Both the position numbers and the translations under genes were made by a program. A stretch of DNA of 64,000 nt from G965237725 sp965237725 (lineage in GTDB: Bacteria > Pseudomonadota > Gammaproteobacteria > Arenicellales > Poriferihabitantaceae): assembly GCA_965237725.1 (NCBI GenBank), contig OZ250151.1:868001-932000 (forward strand), read 5' to 3'. The notes under the pieces are model-generated. The model worked only from the letters and a program-made list of their open reading frames with translations, was not told the origin of the DNA and did not search any database. Below, piece by piece: positions 53,139-62,370 of this stretch (the stretch's first letter is position 1; each line of letters opens with the position of its first letter).

Positions 53139-53627
53139 CTAATCAGGCTTGATAGCTTCCCAGGCTTGTTGGGATCGAAGTTTCGCGGCTTCCCAAGATT
53201 CGTCGGAACTTTGTTTAGTTTGTTCCCATTGATCCGATGAACCCGCTTTTGTGGCTTCCCAGGCGTTAGCAGATTTGGTCTTACCCTCTTCCCATGCCTC
53301 GTCGGATGCGGCTTTGGCCGTTTCCCAGGACTCAGCAGAACCATCCTTGGCTGATTCCCACGCCTCGTGAGATCTTTGTTTGGCTTCTTCCCATGCTTCG
53401 TCTGAATTTTGTTTAGCCTGTTCCCACTCGTCAGAAGAACCTTCTTTGGTAGCCTCCCAAAGATTGTTTGTGTGCATTTTGGTTGACTCCCAGATTTCAC
53501 TGGACTTTGTCTTGGTCGCTTCCCACAACCCTTCATCGGAATGAACTGTAACAGTGAAGAATCCAGTACTGGCAGCTATGGCCAAAACTGTTGCAAATAT
53601 GGATAAATTTCTAGAATTATATTTCAT
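53139..53627 (-). CDS. Periplasmic protein of twelve 11-residue repeats
   Basis: The 162-residue product has a signal peptide (about residues 1-28, ending TVHS). The rest is twelve copies of an 11-residue unit with consensus SxExWExAKxx, each centred on WE and K, reaching the C-terminus (WEAIKPD). This pattern would form one long amphipathic helix or a hendecad coiled coil, similar in style to LEA or apolipoprotein-like proteins. It may coat membranes or serve in stress protection; function unproven. Confidence 0.82.
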   Translation of the reverse strand: MKYNSRNLSIFATVLAIAASTGFFTVTVHSDEGLWEATKTKSSEIWESTKMHTNNLWEATKEGSSDEWEQAKQNSDEAWEEAKQRSHEAWESAKDGSAESWETAKAASDEAWEEGKTKSANAWEATKAGSSDQWEQTKQSSDESWEAAKLRSQQAWEAIKPD

Positions 53628-53803
53628 GAGTTACGAATTCAACTTAATTGAATGATTTGTGAAATGAGCACCAATTATAAAACAGAAAAATATTTGATGG
53701 ATGGCTTGATAGCCAATCATTCTAATCTCCTAAATTCCTCTTAAAAGATCGATCGGGGCTCTAAGGGGGAAACAGGGAACTGTTAAAACGTGACGTACTA
53801 AAT

Positions 53804-53846
53804 AGGTGACGGAGGGATTAGCTTTTAATCCCTCCGTCACCTTTTT
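53804..53846 (+). terminator. Strong orphan intrinsic terminator
   Basis: A perfect 17-bp stem (AGGTGACGGAGGGATTA with its inverse at 53826-53842), 5-base loop, then TTTTT. It is oriented for plus-strand transcription, but no plus-strand gene lies just upstream; the preceding gene is on the minus strand. A small RNA could end here. Confidence 0.85.
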
Positions 53847-54123
53847 GTCTTGTCCTCTTAAACAGAATGATTTTTATTTTATCTCGACATTCCTTCACCA
53901 AATATATGGTGCTCGTGGTTTTGAATATTTACCTGATACTCTGAAACGACGGCTTCGAGTATAACCTAACAGCAAAACAGCAAAACAGGGAGCAGTATCC
54001 CTTTAGTTCTGTTTAGTTCCTGGTTTTAGTTCCGACCGCTTTGGTTTCTATCAGATGGCACCTGCTTTATAATTCCTATCCGCCTACAGCTGCGGCAATT
54101 TTCTACACAACAGGAAGATAATC

Positions 54124-56127
54124 ATGGTAACCGGCGAGCACCTTTTCACCTTCGCAGTCGTCGCTGATACACACATCACCGAGGCAGAAGCTGTAGCTGT
54201 CAGCGGTTTTGATATTGACACTGTCAAGCTGGGTGCGGCGCGGTCACGCTATGCGGTTGATCGGCTCAATTGCCTGAAACCGGATTTCGTCGTCCACCTG
54301 GGCGATATTACACACCCCGTGCCCGACACCCCGGCCTACGAGGATTCGGCTGACCGTTTTCAAAAGCTCTATGAAGACCTCGACTGTCCGCTTTATCTGG
54401 TAGCCGGCAACCACGATATCGGCGAGAAGGCGTTTCCCGGTCAACCCCTGGGTCTGCAGGAGACAAAGCTAACTGTCAACGATGACAAGATCGCACAATA
54501 TGAACACCAGTTTCAGGCGCAGTATTATTCCTTCGAACACCAAGACTGCCTGTTCGTGGTCATCAACGGCATGATCATTAACTCGGGGCTGGCCTGGGAG
54601 GCGTCGCAACGGCAATGGCTCGAAGCCCTACTCGAAGCAAATCAGGGGCGACGCATCTTCATGTTCTCGCACTACCCACCATACCTGTCCCGCCCCGATG
54701 AGCCCGACCATTACGACGCCACCGACGAACCCGGCCGGTCGTGGCTGCTCGGACTGTTCGAGGGCCATGGGATTGAAGCCTACTACGCCGGACACGTGCA
54801 TAATTTTTTCTTCAATCGTCATGGCCCCACAAATTGCTATGTGCTGCCGTCCCTCAGTTTCCTGCGCCACGACTACCATGAACTATTCCGGGTCGAGCCG
54901 GGTATGAAACAGGGTCGCCATGACAGTGCCAAGCTTGGATACGCGGTGGTCAATGTTCATTCCCAGAGCCATCTCAATCATACGGTTCGTACCTATGGCC
55001 GGGGTCTAGATATCGGCGAATCAGCACCCGTTACAAAAAATCCGCTGCCAACCGTACATGGTCTACAGTCCAACTGCCAGGTTGTCGGCCTCTACCTCCG
55101 CCAACCCTGGTGCGACAGCGCCGACATTCCGACCCCGTGGGGCCTTGATGCTTTCAGGCGCAAGCGGATTCGTAATGACTACCCGTTAATGGCCTTGTGG
55201 GAGATGGGAGTTCGCGATCTGCGTGTACCGCTGGATGACCTGGCGAACTCAGAAACTGGTGCCCGCATGGCAGAGCTCGCCGCCCTCGGGCACCGTTTCA
55301 CCGCCTATTCCTACGGCCTGCCAAAAGGAGCGGCAGCCGAAGCCATGAAAACTAAGGGCGGTATCCTCGAAGCCTGGGAAGTCATCGCGCCAATCTCCAG
55401 CGTGGCCGATTTGCTTGGCCCCATGGCGGCGTTGAAGGGTTCGACGCCGATAGTTTTCAATGCCCATCGCGCCTTAGTTGAGGCCTTCAGCAGCAGCCAC
55501 GGCCTGCAACCGGATGAGCACGACGCAGTCGAGACGTTGCTGGACCTCCATGGCGCGCGGGATGTAATCGATGGTTTGGTCTACGGCGTTGCATGGCAGG
55601 AAGCACCAGCCCCAGCCATTGCGGCGGCCCGACAAAGTGCTGCGGGTTTTGGCGTCAAGGCAGTAGTCCATGTGCAGTTTGCCCATCGCAGACCTCTGGA
55701 CGAGAAAGAAACCGAACGTCATGACGCTAACCGAATCGCTGAAGCGGTTACCGCCGCAATTGCCCATAGGAATACCCCAGTGGTTCTCGACAACTTCACC
55801 GGCATTGACCGGGGATATTACTTCAGCGGCGGCCTGGTTGATCGACTCTACAATCCCCTCGATGGTGCCCGTATTGTCCGCCATCTTCACGCGGCCCTTG
55901 GCAATGGCTGCGAAATTGGCGCCATTCATGACGACAATCAGATCCGAGTTGTTGAGTTGGGCCAGCCAGGGGTTCTATTGCTGCCGAAAATCGACTATGA
56001 CACAGCAACGCTATCCGATCTTCCATCACGCAAAACAGCGCGCTGGATTGATCTGATCAGCGGCGATGAGGCACCGAATCGACTTACCAGTCCCACCCTG
56101 GTGCTGACTGGTGACGCCAGAGGGTGA
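54124..56127 (+). CDS. Calcineurin-like metallophosphoesterase with large C-terminal domain
   Basis: A 667-residue protein. Residues 5-300 carry the full metallophosphoesterase set: VVADTHIT, HLGDITHP, VAGNHDIG, FSHYPPYL and YAGHVHNF. Residues 300-667 form a separate domain with helix-strand alternation (for example HRALVEAFSS, VVLDNFTG), possibly a TIM-barrel glycosidase-like fold, but I cannot name it. It has no signal peptide. The G+C-rich codon use differs from surrounding DNA, and IS relics and the IS110 element flank it, so it is probably acquired. Confidence 0.85.
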   Translation: MVTGEHLFTFAVVADTHITEAEAVAVSGFDIDTVKLGAARSRYAVDRLNCLKPDFVVHLGDITHPVPDTPAYEDSADRFQKLYEDLDCPLYLVAGNHDIGEKAFPGQPLGLQETKLTVNDDKIAQYEHQFQAQYYSFEHQDCLFVVINGMIINSGLAWEASQRQWLEALLEANQGRRIFMFSHYPPYLSRPDEPDHYDATDEPGRSWLLGLFEGHGIEAYYAGHVHNFFFNRHGPTNCYVLPSLSFLRHDYHELFRVEPGMKQGRHDSAKLGYAVVNVHSQSHLNHTVRTYGRGLDIGESAPVTKNPLPTVHGLQSNCQVVGLYLRQPWCDSADIPTPWGLDAFRRKRIRNDYPLMALWEMGVRDLRVPLDDLANSETGARMAELAALGHRFTAYSYGLPKGAAAEAMKTKGGILEAWEVIAPISSVADLLGPMAALKGSTPIVFNAHRALVEAFSSSHGLQPDEHDAVETLLDLHGARDVIDGLVYGVAWQEAPAPAIAAARQSAAGFGVKAVVHVQFAHRRPLDEKETERHDANRIAEAVTAAIAHRNTPVVLDNFTGIDRGYYFSGGLVDRLYNPLDGARIVRHLHAALGNGCEIGAIHDDNQIRVVELGQPGVLLLPKIDYDTATLSDLPSRKTARWIDLISGDEAPNRLTSPTLVLTGDARG

Positions 56128-56211
56128 TTATAAATTTAAAAGGGACTGACCTTTAATTTAGGTAGCTTGCGATTTAATGAGTATTGTGATAATCCTCTAG
56201 CCAGCCTCCTC

Positions 56212-56235
56212 GCGGTCAGTTGTTAAACTGACCGC
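56212..56235. repeat. Hairpin upstream of the IS110-type transposase
   Basis: A perfect 10-bp stem GCGGTCAGTT/AACTGACCGC with 4-base loop, just before the transposase gene. It lies in the non-coding left part of the element, and could be a piece of the guide RNA or a regulatory stem. A short CCAGCCT/AGGCTGG pair, outside it on the left (56201) and beyond the transposase stop (about 57291), is a possible subterminal inverted repeat. Confidence 0.6.
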
Positions 56236-56259
56236 TCACTTTAAATTGAGGAGACTGAC

Positions 56260-57270
56260 ATGGCATATTACTGCGGTATAGATTTACATTCAAATAACCA
56301 CGTTGTCGTGGTGATTGACGATGAGGATAATCGGGTTTACGAGAAGCGCTTAGCTAATGATCTTACCCTGACGCTCCGCGCTTTAGAGCGTTACAAAGAG
56401 TTGCTCCACGGCATTGCCGTCGAGTCGACCTTTAATTGGTACTGGCTGGTTGATGGATTACAGGCGGTTGGATTGAACGTAATGCTGGTGAATACCGTTG
56501 CGGTGACCCAATATGATGGATTGAAGTATAGCGATGATAAGCACGATGCCTATTGGTTGGCGCACTTGATGCGCTTAGGCATATTGCCGACAGGGTATAT
56601 CTACCCCAAGGCCATGCGTTCGATAAGAGATCTGTTACGGCGCAGGGCCTATTTGGTACGCCTGGCGAGTAGCACGCAAGTCAGCATACAAAATCAGGTG
56701 TGGCGTTCGACGGGCGTACGGGTGAGTTGTCATACAATACGTCGAAGGGATTATGTTCCTGACAGCGTTGAAGGTTATATCCGTCAAGGCATTGAATCAG
56801 AGCTTGTGGTATTGCGTACCCTGCAGCAACAAGTCAAGGCGCTTGAAGGCAGTGCACTGGACGCGGTCAGGTTGTCAGACGAATTTAAACTATTACAAAC
56901 CATTGTGGGTGTTGGACCCATATTGGGATTGACGATTATGCTGGAGGTCGGCGATATCAGTCGTTTTGCCAGTGCAGGGAATTTTGCCTCGTACTGTCGT
57001 TGTGTGGATGCCACACGGCTCAGTAATGGCAAAAAGAAAGGGACAGGCAATGCCAAGGCGGGCAATAAGTATCTGTCCTGGGCTTTCTCCGAAGCCGCCC
57101 ATTTTATGGTGCGTTATGACAAGCAAGCGAAACGATTCTATGACCGTAAGATGGCAAAGACAAACGGCATCATCGCGATTCGAGCCGTGGCCCGAAAGTT
57201 GGCCAGAGCCACCTGGATGATGCTCAAACATCAAGTCCCGTATGAGGCACAGCTGATGTTTGGTCGTTAG
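56260..57270 (+). CDS. IS110-family transposase
   Basis: A 336-residue DEDD-type transposase. The RuvC-like N-terminal domain starts YYCGIDLHSNNHVVVV (Asp8), with AVESTFNWYW and YSDDKHDAYWLAHL giving further acidic residues. The C-terminal Transposase_20 domain has IVGVGPILGLTIMLEVGDI and GNKYLSWAFSEAAHFM, with the probable catalytic Ser. IS110-family elements lack long terminal repeats and are guided by a bridge RNA from the non-coding end. The element appears intact. Confidence 0.93.
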   Translation: MAYYCGIDLHSNNHVVVVIDDEDNRVYEKRLANDLTLTLRALERYKELLHGIAVESTFNWYWLVDGLQAVGLNVMLVNTVAVTQYDGLKYSDDKHDAYWLAHLMRLGILPTGYIYPKAMRSIRDLLRRRAYLVRLASSTQVSIQNQVWRSTGVRVSCHTIRRRDYVPDSVEGYIRQGIESELVVLRTLQQQVKALEGSALDAVRLSDEFKLLQTIVGVGPILGLTIMLEVGDISRFASAGNFASYCRCVDATRLSNGKKKGTGNAKAGNKYLSWAFSEAAHFMVRYDKQAKRFYDRKMAKTNGIIAIRAVARKLARATWMMLKHQVPYEAQLMFGR

Positions 57271-57759
57271 ATTTGGTTGGCCGGGGTAAACCAGGCTGGG
57301 GAGTGGTATAACCACCTATTGTGATTGGATATCTCGGTCGACCATCGATTTTACGTTTCGCCCAAACCGTGAGCTATGATGGGACTGGACAGCACGTGCT
57401 GAACCACAGATTGTGACAAAATGACTGGACGCGGTTTGGAACCGAAGATTGTGTGGGGTAGATAACTACTAAGGGCATAAACACAGTAGACGTGTTTTGC
57501 CTTGATCCAGATGGGTGACTGGTGCGGATCGTTTTGATCCGACACTAAAGACTTAAGACATAACGGGTGCGACAATGATTGAATCGATGGTGATCAATAG
57601 GCGCTATGCTATTTCTGGTAGCAGGAACAAGATCGAACTATTGACACAGGTTGGCTAATGGGTGTCCCCAAAATTATATTTTCAGACGAATTGAACTGAT
57701 TAATTTGTTTTTATGCAATATTATTCTCTTATCTACTTAGCTGGCTTGTTAAAAGTTTG
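57271..57759. other. Long non-coding stretch after the IS110-type gene
   Basis: About 490 bases without a gene. It is likely to hold the non-coding end of the IS and possibly the guide (bridge) RNA. No right boundary can be fixed. Paired text such as GGATCGTTTTGATCC (57527-57541) forms a small hairpin. Confidence 0.45.
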
Positions 57760-58899
57760 ATGAAATCTTATTTTAGAATTCTGAAATTGTTATCCGATGC
57801 GCAAGTGACTTTGATACCTTATTTTCGTAGGATAATTCGATTTCTAGCATTACCCTATTGTTATTTTTATCTTGTTAATTGGGATATTTGTACTGCTTCA
57901 CGCTGGCAGGTAGTGAAAGATTTTGCCTACATATTTTTTGTTCTCAAATATTTTCCGGATAATTATGGGCAATGCCGGTTTTGGGAAATAAGCCGAAAGC
58001 AATGGGCTGAATACTACGGCTCAACTTATGATCCTTATCAAAAAGCTGCGCTTTTAAAACATGCTCATGATAATGATTACATGATTGCTATCTCAAATAA
58101 GGAAATCGCAAGCATGCTGTATTCTCAATTAGGAATTCGCAATGCAAAGTCGATTGGGTGCATTAATGGTTCAGAAAAAACATTCGAGGAAATCTCAAAA
58201 ATTTTTACAGATAATAAAATGTACCCTTTATTGTTAAAACCCGTTGGAGGAGGCGGGGGTAAAGGGATTATCAAGATTGTGTCAGATAACAACAGGATAT
58301 TAGTTCATGATCAGAACAAGATCATACCGTTAAATGAATACCGGAACTTTTCTTATCGATATATTATTGAAGAAGCGTTGGACCAGCATGGAGACCTCGC
58401 ATCATTTAATCCGAGCTCAGTCAATACATTGAGAGTTCAGACACTGTTGCCGAATTCAGGCTCGGCTATATTTGCTGGAGCCAATCTCAGAATTGGCAGA
58501 ATTGAAAGTTATATTGATAATCTCAGTAAAGGCGGAGTGGGGGTAGCAGTGGATCGGGAGACAGGTGTATTGCAAAAATATGCTTATGATTACAATTTTC
58601 AATCATATATTGCACACCCTGACTCTGAGATCAAGTTTGAAGGATATCAACTGCCCTATTGGGAAGAGATTGTTAGTTTTTGTATTCAGATACAGGAAAA
58701 GCTCGACCTGCTAAAATTTCTGGGAATGGATATTGCGATAACACAAACTGGCCCAGTGGTTGTAGAAGTTAACGCACTGCCGGATGTGGTCGGTTTTGAA
58801 CAAATTAATGGGCCTATGCTAAACAAATATGATGTGTGGGAGGGATTTCAGGATTTAGGTATTTTGATAAATCAACCAAGCAAATCACTGTACAGCTAG
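57760..58899 (+). CDS. Sugar-transfer-associated ATP-grasp protein
   Basis: The start is the ATG at 57760, directly after the TTG. The product, about 379 residues, has the ATP-grasp central motif LLLKPVGGGGGKGIIKI near residue 167, IIEEALDQH, and a C-terminal VVVEVNALPDVVGF with the metal-binding Glu and Asn. This matches the sugar-transfer-associated ATP-grasp family, often in polysaccharide loci. It is convergent with a 2OG-oxygenase-like gene 43 bases away. It has A+T-rich codons unlike the preceding phosphoesterase. Confidence 0.85.
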   Translation: MKSYFRILKLLSDAQVTLIPYFRRIIRFLALPYCYFYLVNWDICTASRWQVVKDFAYIFFVLKYFPDNYGQCRFWEISRKQWAEYYGSTYDPYQKAALLKHAHDNDYMIAISNKEIASMLYSQLGIRNAKSIGCINGSEKTFEEISKIFTDNKMYPLLLKPVGGGGGKGIIKIVSDNNRILVHDQNKIIPLNEYRNFSYRYIIEEALDQHGDLASFNPSSVNTLRVQTLLPNSGSAIFAGANLRIGRIESYIDNLSKGGVGVAVDRETGVLQKYAYDYNFQSYIAHPDSEIKFEGYQLPYWEEIVSFCIQIQEKLDLLKFLGMDIAITQTGPVVVEVNALPDVVGFEQINGPMLNKYDVWEGFQDLGILINQPSKSLYS

Positions 58900-58942
58900 A
58901 ATGGTATCCAAATGTCACATGGCGTACACGGGAATAAGGGGT

Positions 58943-59566
58943 CTAAATCACGACGCTCTGCAGGCTGGATTCGTCTTCAAATCGCCCCCGTAACATGATG
59001 TTAAATGACATACCCCATCTTTCTTTTGTTGAATTATTCGGTTCGACCCAGTGACGCATATAGGATGGGAAGATTACCAGTTTGTCTTTTTTGGCGGGAA
59101 CCCACCAGTTGTTGGAATTATACTCGTTCAACTTCTTATACGAACAAACAAACTGTTTGTAAAAGGGATTTCCAAAATTAATGCCGGGAAACTCGTTTTC
59201 CTCGCCATTTAAATAAAACACACCACTCCACATTGTATTGTGATGGGTGTGTACGTGGTGTGACTGCCCCGGCTTGAGGCAATTCATCCACATCTGGGTG
59301 ATTTCGTATTGGTACTCTTCACGGTATTGGAACAGTTCATTACCGATCAGTTTCACTTCATTCAGGATCGCATCGGTGAGTGGTGAAAAGGTCGGTTCGT
59401 TCTGGAAGTCTGATTTGACTTTAGGACTTTGTGGCGAAGTCAGGTCTTGATACTTTTGATAGTCTCCCAACGAAGCTGTCAGTCCTGTGTACTCAGCCGT
59501 GAACACCGAGTGGAAAAAAAGCCTCAACTCCCGCTTATCGGTTGCAATTGAATTGGAATTGGCCAT
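58943..59566 (-). CDS. 2OG-Fe(II) oxygenase of the TIGR02466 type
   Basis: A 207-residue double-stranded beta-helix oxygenase: QMWMNCLKPGQSHHVHTHHNTMWSGVFYLNG contains the His ligands, and DKLVIFPSYMRHWVEPNN the distal His and the 2OG-binding region. It is of the putative 2OG-Fe(II) family with unknown substrate. It is convergent with the ATP-grasp gene. Confidence 0.85.
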   Translation of the reverse strand: MANSNSIATDKRELRLFFHSVFTAEYTGLTASLGDYQKYQDLTSPQSPKVKSDFQNEPTFSPLTDAILNEVKLIGNELFQYREEYQYEITQMWMNCLKPGQSHHVHTHHNTMWSGVFYLNGEENEFPGINFGNPFYKQFVCSYKKLNEYNSNNWWVPAKKDKLVIFPSYMRHWVEPNNSTKERWGMSFNIMLRGRFEDESSLQSVVI

Positions 59567-59689
59567 GGCAATTGAATGATCTCTGTTTGCCGGATTCTAT
59601 CACTCGCGTTGTAAATCGTCAGATAAATTTGGAATTTTAGTCGTTTGATTTAAGAGACGGTTCAGGCCATCATTAATATCTAACTCTAA

Positions 59690-59830
59690 AATTTATAATA
59701 TTTAAGACACCCATCAAATTCACTTAATAATTAATGCTCTGACACCAATTTCTCGACACCAATTTCTCTGACACCAATTTCTTATTAATTTCTTCTAATT
59801 TATATGCTAAAGGGTACTGACCCTTATACT
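59690..59830. repeat. Iterated TTAATGCTCTGACACC motif, locus B, and related repeats
   Basis: ATTAATGCTCTGACACC is followed by AATTTCTC, then GACACC + AATTTCTC, then TGACACC + AATTTCTT (59726-59783). Upstream, ATATTTAAGACACCCAT (59698-59714) resembles the unit at 45464. Downstream, AAAGGGTACTGACCCTT (59810-59826) is a small palindrome of REP type. The 59567-59873 gap holds no gene. Confidence 0.8.
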
Positions 59831-59873
59831 AGGCGCCAGTTTGCGCGTACGCTAGCCCCTTGTAGTGCCTGCA

Positions 59874-60536
59874 TTACTGCTTCCACGCATTGAGCATCCC
59901 ATAATTTGGCACATATTTGTAAATATGGTCGAAGTTCTCATCGTACCACCACTTGAACTCTATACTCGTGAGTTCCCGCTTATCATTTTTTTCAATTGCC
60001 AGGATTTCAATTGAGGTGTCGACGCAGTATCGACGTTCCGATAAACGCCATCCATACCCGGCCGGAAACTTACACCGGCCAGGAGCCCATGTGACGTTCC
60101 AGCGATTGTCGTGTACTCGTCCAATACCTTTCTCGTGACAGGTAAAGTACTGTACTTTGGTCCCAGACACCTTAGTTCGAACCCATACGGAATCCGTCAC
60201 GCCTGTCACCCGATTCATCCAGGTGCTTGGCCCTTGAATTGTGGTATCGCTAAATTCGTTCACGGTGAACCGCGTATCAGCAGAATGCATACACGGGGCG
60301 TCGCGGTTCCCATCCCAGGGCGCGCCCGTCCAGAGCTGATAAGGTATAAACAGCACCCGAGTGGAACAGTCATATAGCTGAGCCAGGCTCCAGGGTGTCA
60401 AAGTGGTTTGATCTTTTTCACATGCTATGTCGTGGAGTGCGCCCATGCTTTGTATACGGGCTGATTCCGACGCCAGCGCCATTTGCCCCGAGAACGTGAA
60501 CATACAAAGCACCAACACAAAGAGCTTCGAGGTCAC
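59874..60536 (-). CDS. Exported protein of unknown function
   Basis: A 220-residue product with a signal peptide (about residues 1-23, ending ALAS). Several Cys residues (DIACEKD, YDCSTRV, APCMHS, FTCHEKG, GRCKFP, RYCVDT) suggest three disulfides. It is rich in Trp and Tyr. I recognise no family. It lies in the same direction as the downstream (lower-coordinate) repeats and next to the wHTH/TPR gene. Confidence 0.6.
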   Translation of the reverse strand: MTSKLFVLVLCMFTFSGQMALASESARIQSMGALHDIACEKDQTTLTPWSLAQLYDCSTRVLFIPYQLWTGAPWDGNRDAPCMHSADTRFTVNEFSDTTIQGPSTWMNRVTGVTDSVWVRTKVSGTKVQYFTCHEKGIGRVHDNRWNVTWAPGRCKFPAGYGWRLSERRYCVDTSIEILAIEKNDKRELTSIEFKWWYDENFDHIYKYVPNYGMLNAWKQ

Positions 60537-60670
60537 TTCAGTCTCCTCGGCGAATTTTTGTCAGGTGACAGGTAGATATTAACTTCCATTTATCAGGTAA
60601 TAAATTAATAATGCAATACCCTATTTTACAATGAGACATAAAACGGGGGGCAGACCCCTTTATCCCTTTT

Positions 60671-62218
60671 TTAAGGCATTGCTGCTTTGATAAGCGCAGC
60701 TTCGCGGCGTTGTTCTATCACGATATCTTTGAAGGGCATGCCGTCGGTGTAGGCTTTTCGTGAAAACTGAGGGTCGATACGAAGGATGGCTCCCACCGCT
60801 TCTTGTGCCAGTATAACATTGTCCATCTCGGCATGAATCATTGCCAAAGCAAAATGAGTATACGTGACGTTGGGATCAATATTAACTGCCTCTTGCGCAG
60901 ACTCGACGGCCAGATCATATTTTTGCTGTATCCAGAAACAAAGAGAAATTCCATAGGGATACCAGGCAGGATAAATCGGGCAAAACCGCATGGCTTTACG
61001 CGTATAGTTAATAGACATTTCGGGTTCACAACAGGCGCGTAACACGATTCCCGCGATGGCAATTGAATTTGATTCGGTGTTTGCATAAAGCATGGCTTCC
61101 TCAGCCATTGCTTTCGCTTCATCAAATTTTTCCAGTGAAACAAAAATAAGCCCCCTCATAGCCAGCGCGGCAGCATTGTCCGGCTCCAGTTGCAATGCCC
61201 GGTCGCTGGCCGCGATAGACTTTTCCAATGACGCCTCGGCAGAAGTGCTCCATCCCCGGTTAAGAAATTCCTTCCAGTGAGCGGTACTTAAGGCAGCCCA
61301 TGCAAGAGAAAATTTGTTATCCAGTTTTACTGCCTTTTCCAGCTGTCTTAAACCACGCCGAACACTGTCCTGGTCATGTGTCAGAACCGATGCCTGGCCC
61401 TCGAACGTCAAACGCCAGGCTTCGATATTGTCGGTACCGCGTGAAAACAGCAGGGCCTGGTCCCCCTCGGTTAACTCAACTTGTAGTGCTGAAACAACTG
61501 CCATGGTGACGCTATCTTGTACCTTAAAAATATCTTCATTTTCATGGTCGTAACTTTGATCCCACAGATGTTGGCCGGTATTCGTCTCCAGCAGATGCGC
61601 TGATATTCGTAGGCGTTTTCCTTCGCTTTGAACGCTGCCCGTTAACACATAATCAGCACCAAGATCCCGACCAATCTTGGAAGCATCAACAGAGCGGGAT
61701 TTATCGTTCTCAGGTGAAGGGTATGATAAGACAACCAGTTTCGAAACTTTTGATAGTGTTGTAACGATATCCTCGGTCATGCCCTCTGAAATATATTGTT
61801 GGTCAGAGTTGTCGCCGAGATTTGCAAATGGCAACACTACGAGAGATGGTCGAGAGTCGAAAGCGGCACTGCCATTATTTTTTGAAATGTCCTCAGTTTC
61901 GTTGTCAGCATTCTCTTTGACATCAGCCACAAACGAGAATCCTTTCTTGCTAATTGTTTTGATAAAGAGTTGATGTTGACCGTCGTCTCCCAAAAGCCGG
62001 CGAGTCGTTTTAATCCTGCTGCTAATCGCCGAATCCGAAACTGTACGACCCTTCCAGACATTTTCGTTTAACTCTTCGCGACTCACCACACGCCCACGGT
62101 TTTTAATCAAGAAGGTGAGCAATTCTATGGCCTGTGGTTCGGCATGGACTGCCATCCCGTCATGAGAAAGCGAATAGCTTTCAGTATCGAGGATAAATTG
62201 ATCAAACGAGAACTGCAT
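60671..62218 (-). CDS. Winged-helix regulator with TolB-like and TPR domains
   Basis: A 515-residue protein. Residues 1-100 form an OmpR/CadC-type winged helix: LLTFLIKNRGRVVSREELNENVWKGR near residue 29, and SSRIKTTRRLLGDDGQHQLFIKTI. The middle (about 125-260) reads VVLPFANLGDNSDQQYISEGMTEDIVTTLSKV, found in adenylate-cyclase-linked TolB-like domains. TPR repeats follow from about residue 290. It is probably a transcription factor sensing a partner or stress. No membrane segment is seen, unlike CadC. Confidence 0.87.
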   Translation of the reverse strand: MQFSFDQFILDTESYSLSHDGMAVHAEPQAIELLTFLIKNRGRVVSREELNENVWKGRTVSDSAISSRIKTTRRLLGDDGQHQLFIKTISKKGFSFVADVKENADNETEDISKNNGSAAFDSRPSLVVLPFANLGDNSDQQYISEGMTEDIVTTLSKVSKLVVLSYPSPENDKSRSVDASKIGRDLGADYVLTGSVQSEGKRLRISAHLLETNTGQHLWDQSYDHENEDIFKVQDSVTMAVVSALQVELTEGDQALLFSRGTDNIEAWRLTFEGQASVLTHDQDSVRRGLRQLEKAVKLDNKFSLAWAALSTAHWKEFLNRGWSTSAEASLEKSIAASDRALQLEPDNAAALAMRGLIFVSLEKFDEAKAMAEEAMLYANTESNSIAIAGIVLRACCEPEMSINYTRKAMRFCPIYPAWYPYGISLCFWIQQKYDLAVESAQEAVNIDPNVTYTHFALAMIHAEMDNVILAQEAVGAILRIDPQFSRKAYTDGMPFKDIVIEQRREAALIKAAMP

Positions 62219-62370
62219 AATCAGTGTTTAAAAACATTCAGACACTTAATTGTAGCCCAACCAGAGTTGGTTGATCATAAATTCACCCCAATTTCATCAT
62301 CAGTTCGTCAAGTAAATGGTTCTGGCCACGGATAAAATTTTAAATTCATACAACACCCAATTGAATAGCA

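Noticed and set aside
53054..53536. A 160-codon minus-strand frame of basic, proline-rich repeats
   Set aside because: It is the alternate frame of the 33-nt repeats of the WE-K protein; the other frame has the signal peptide and regular helical pattern.
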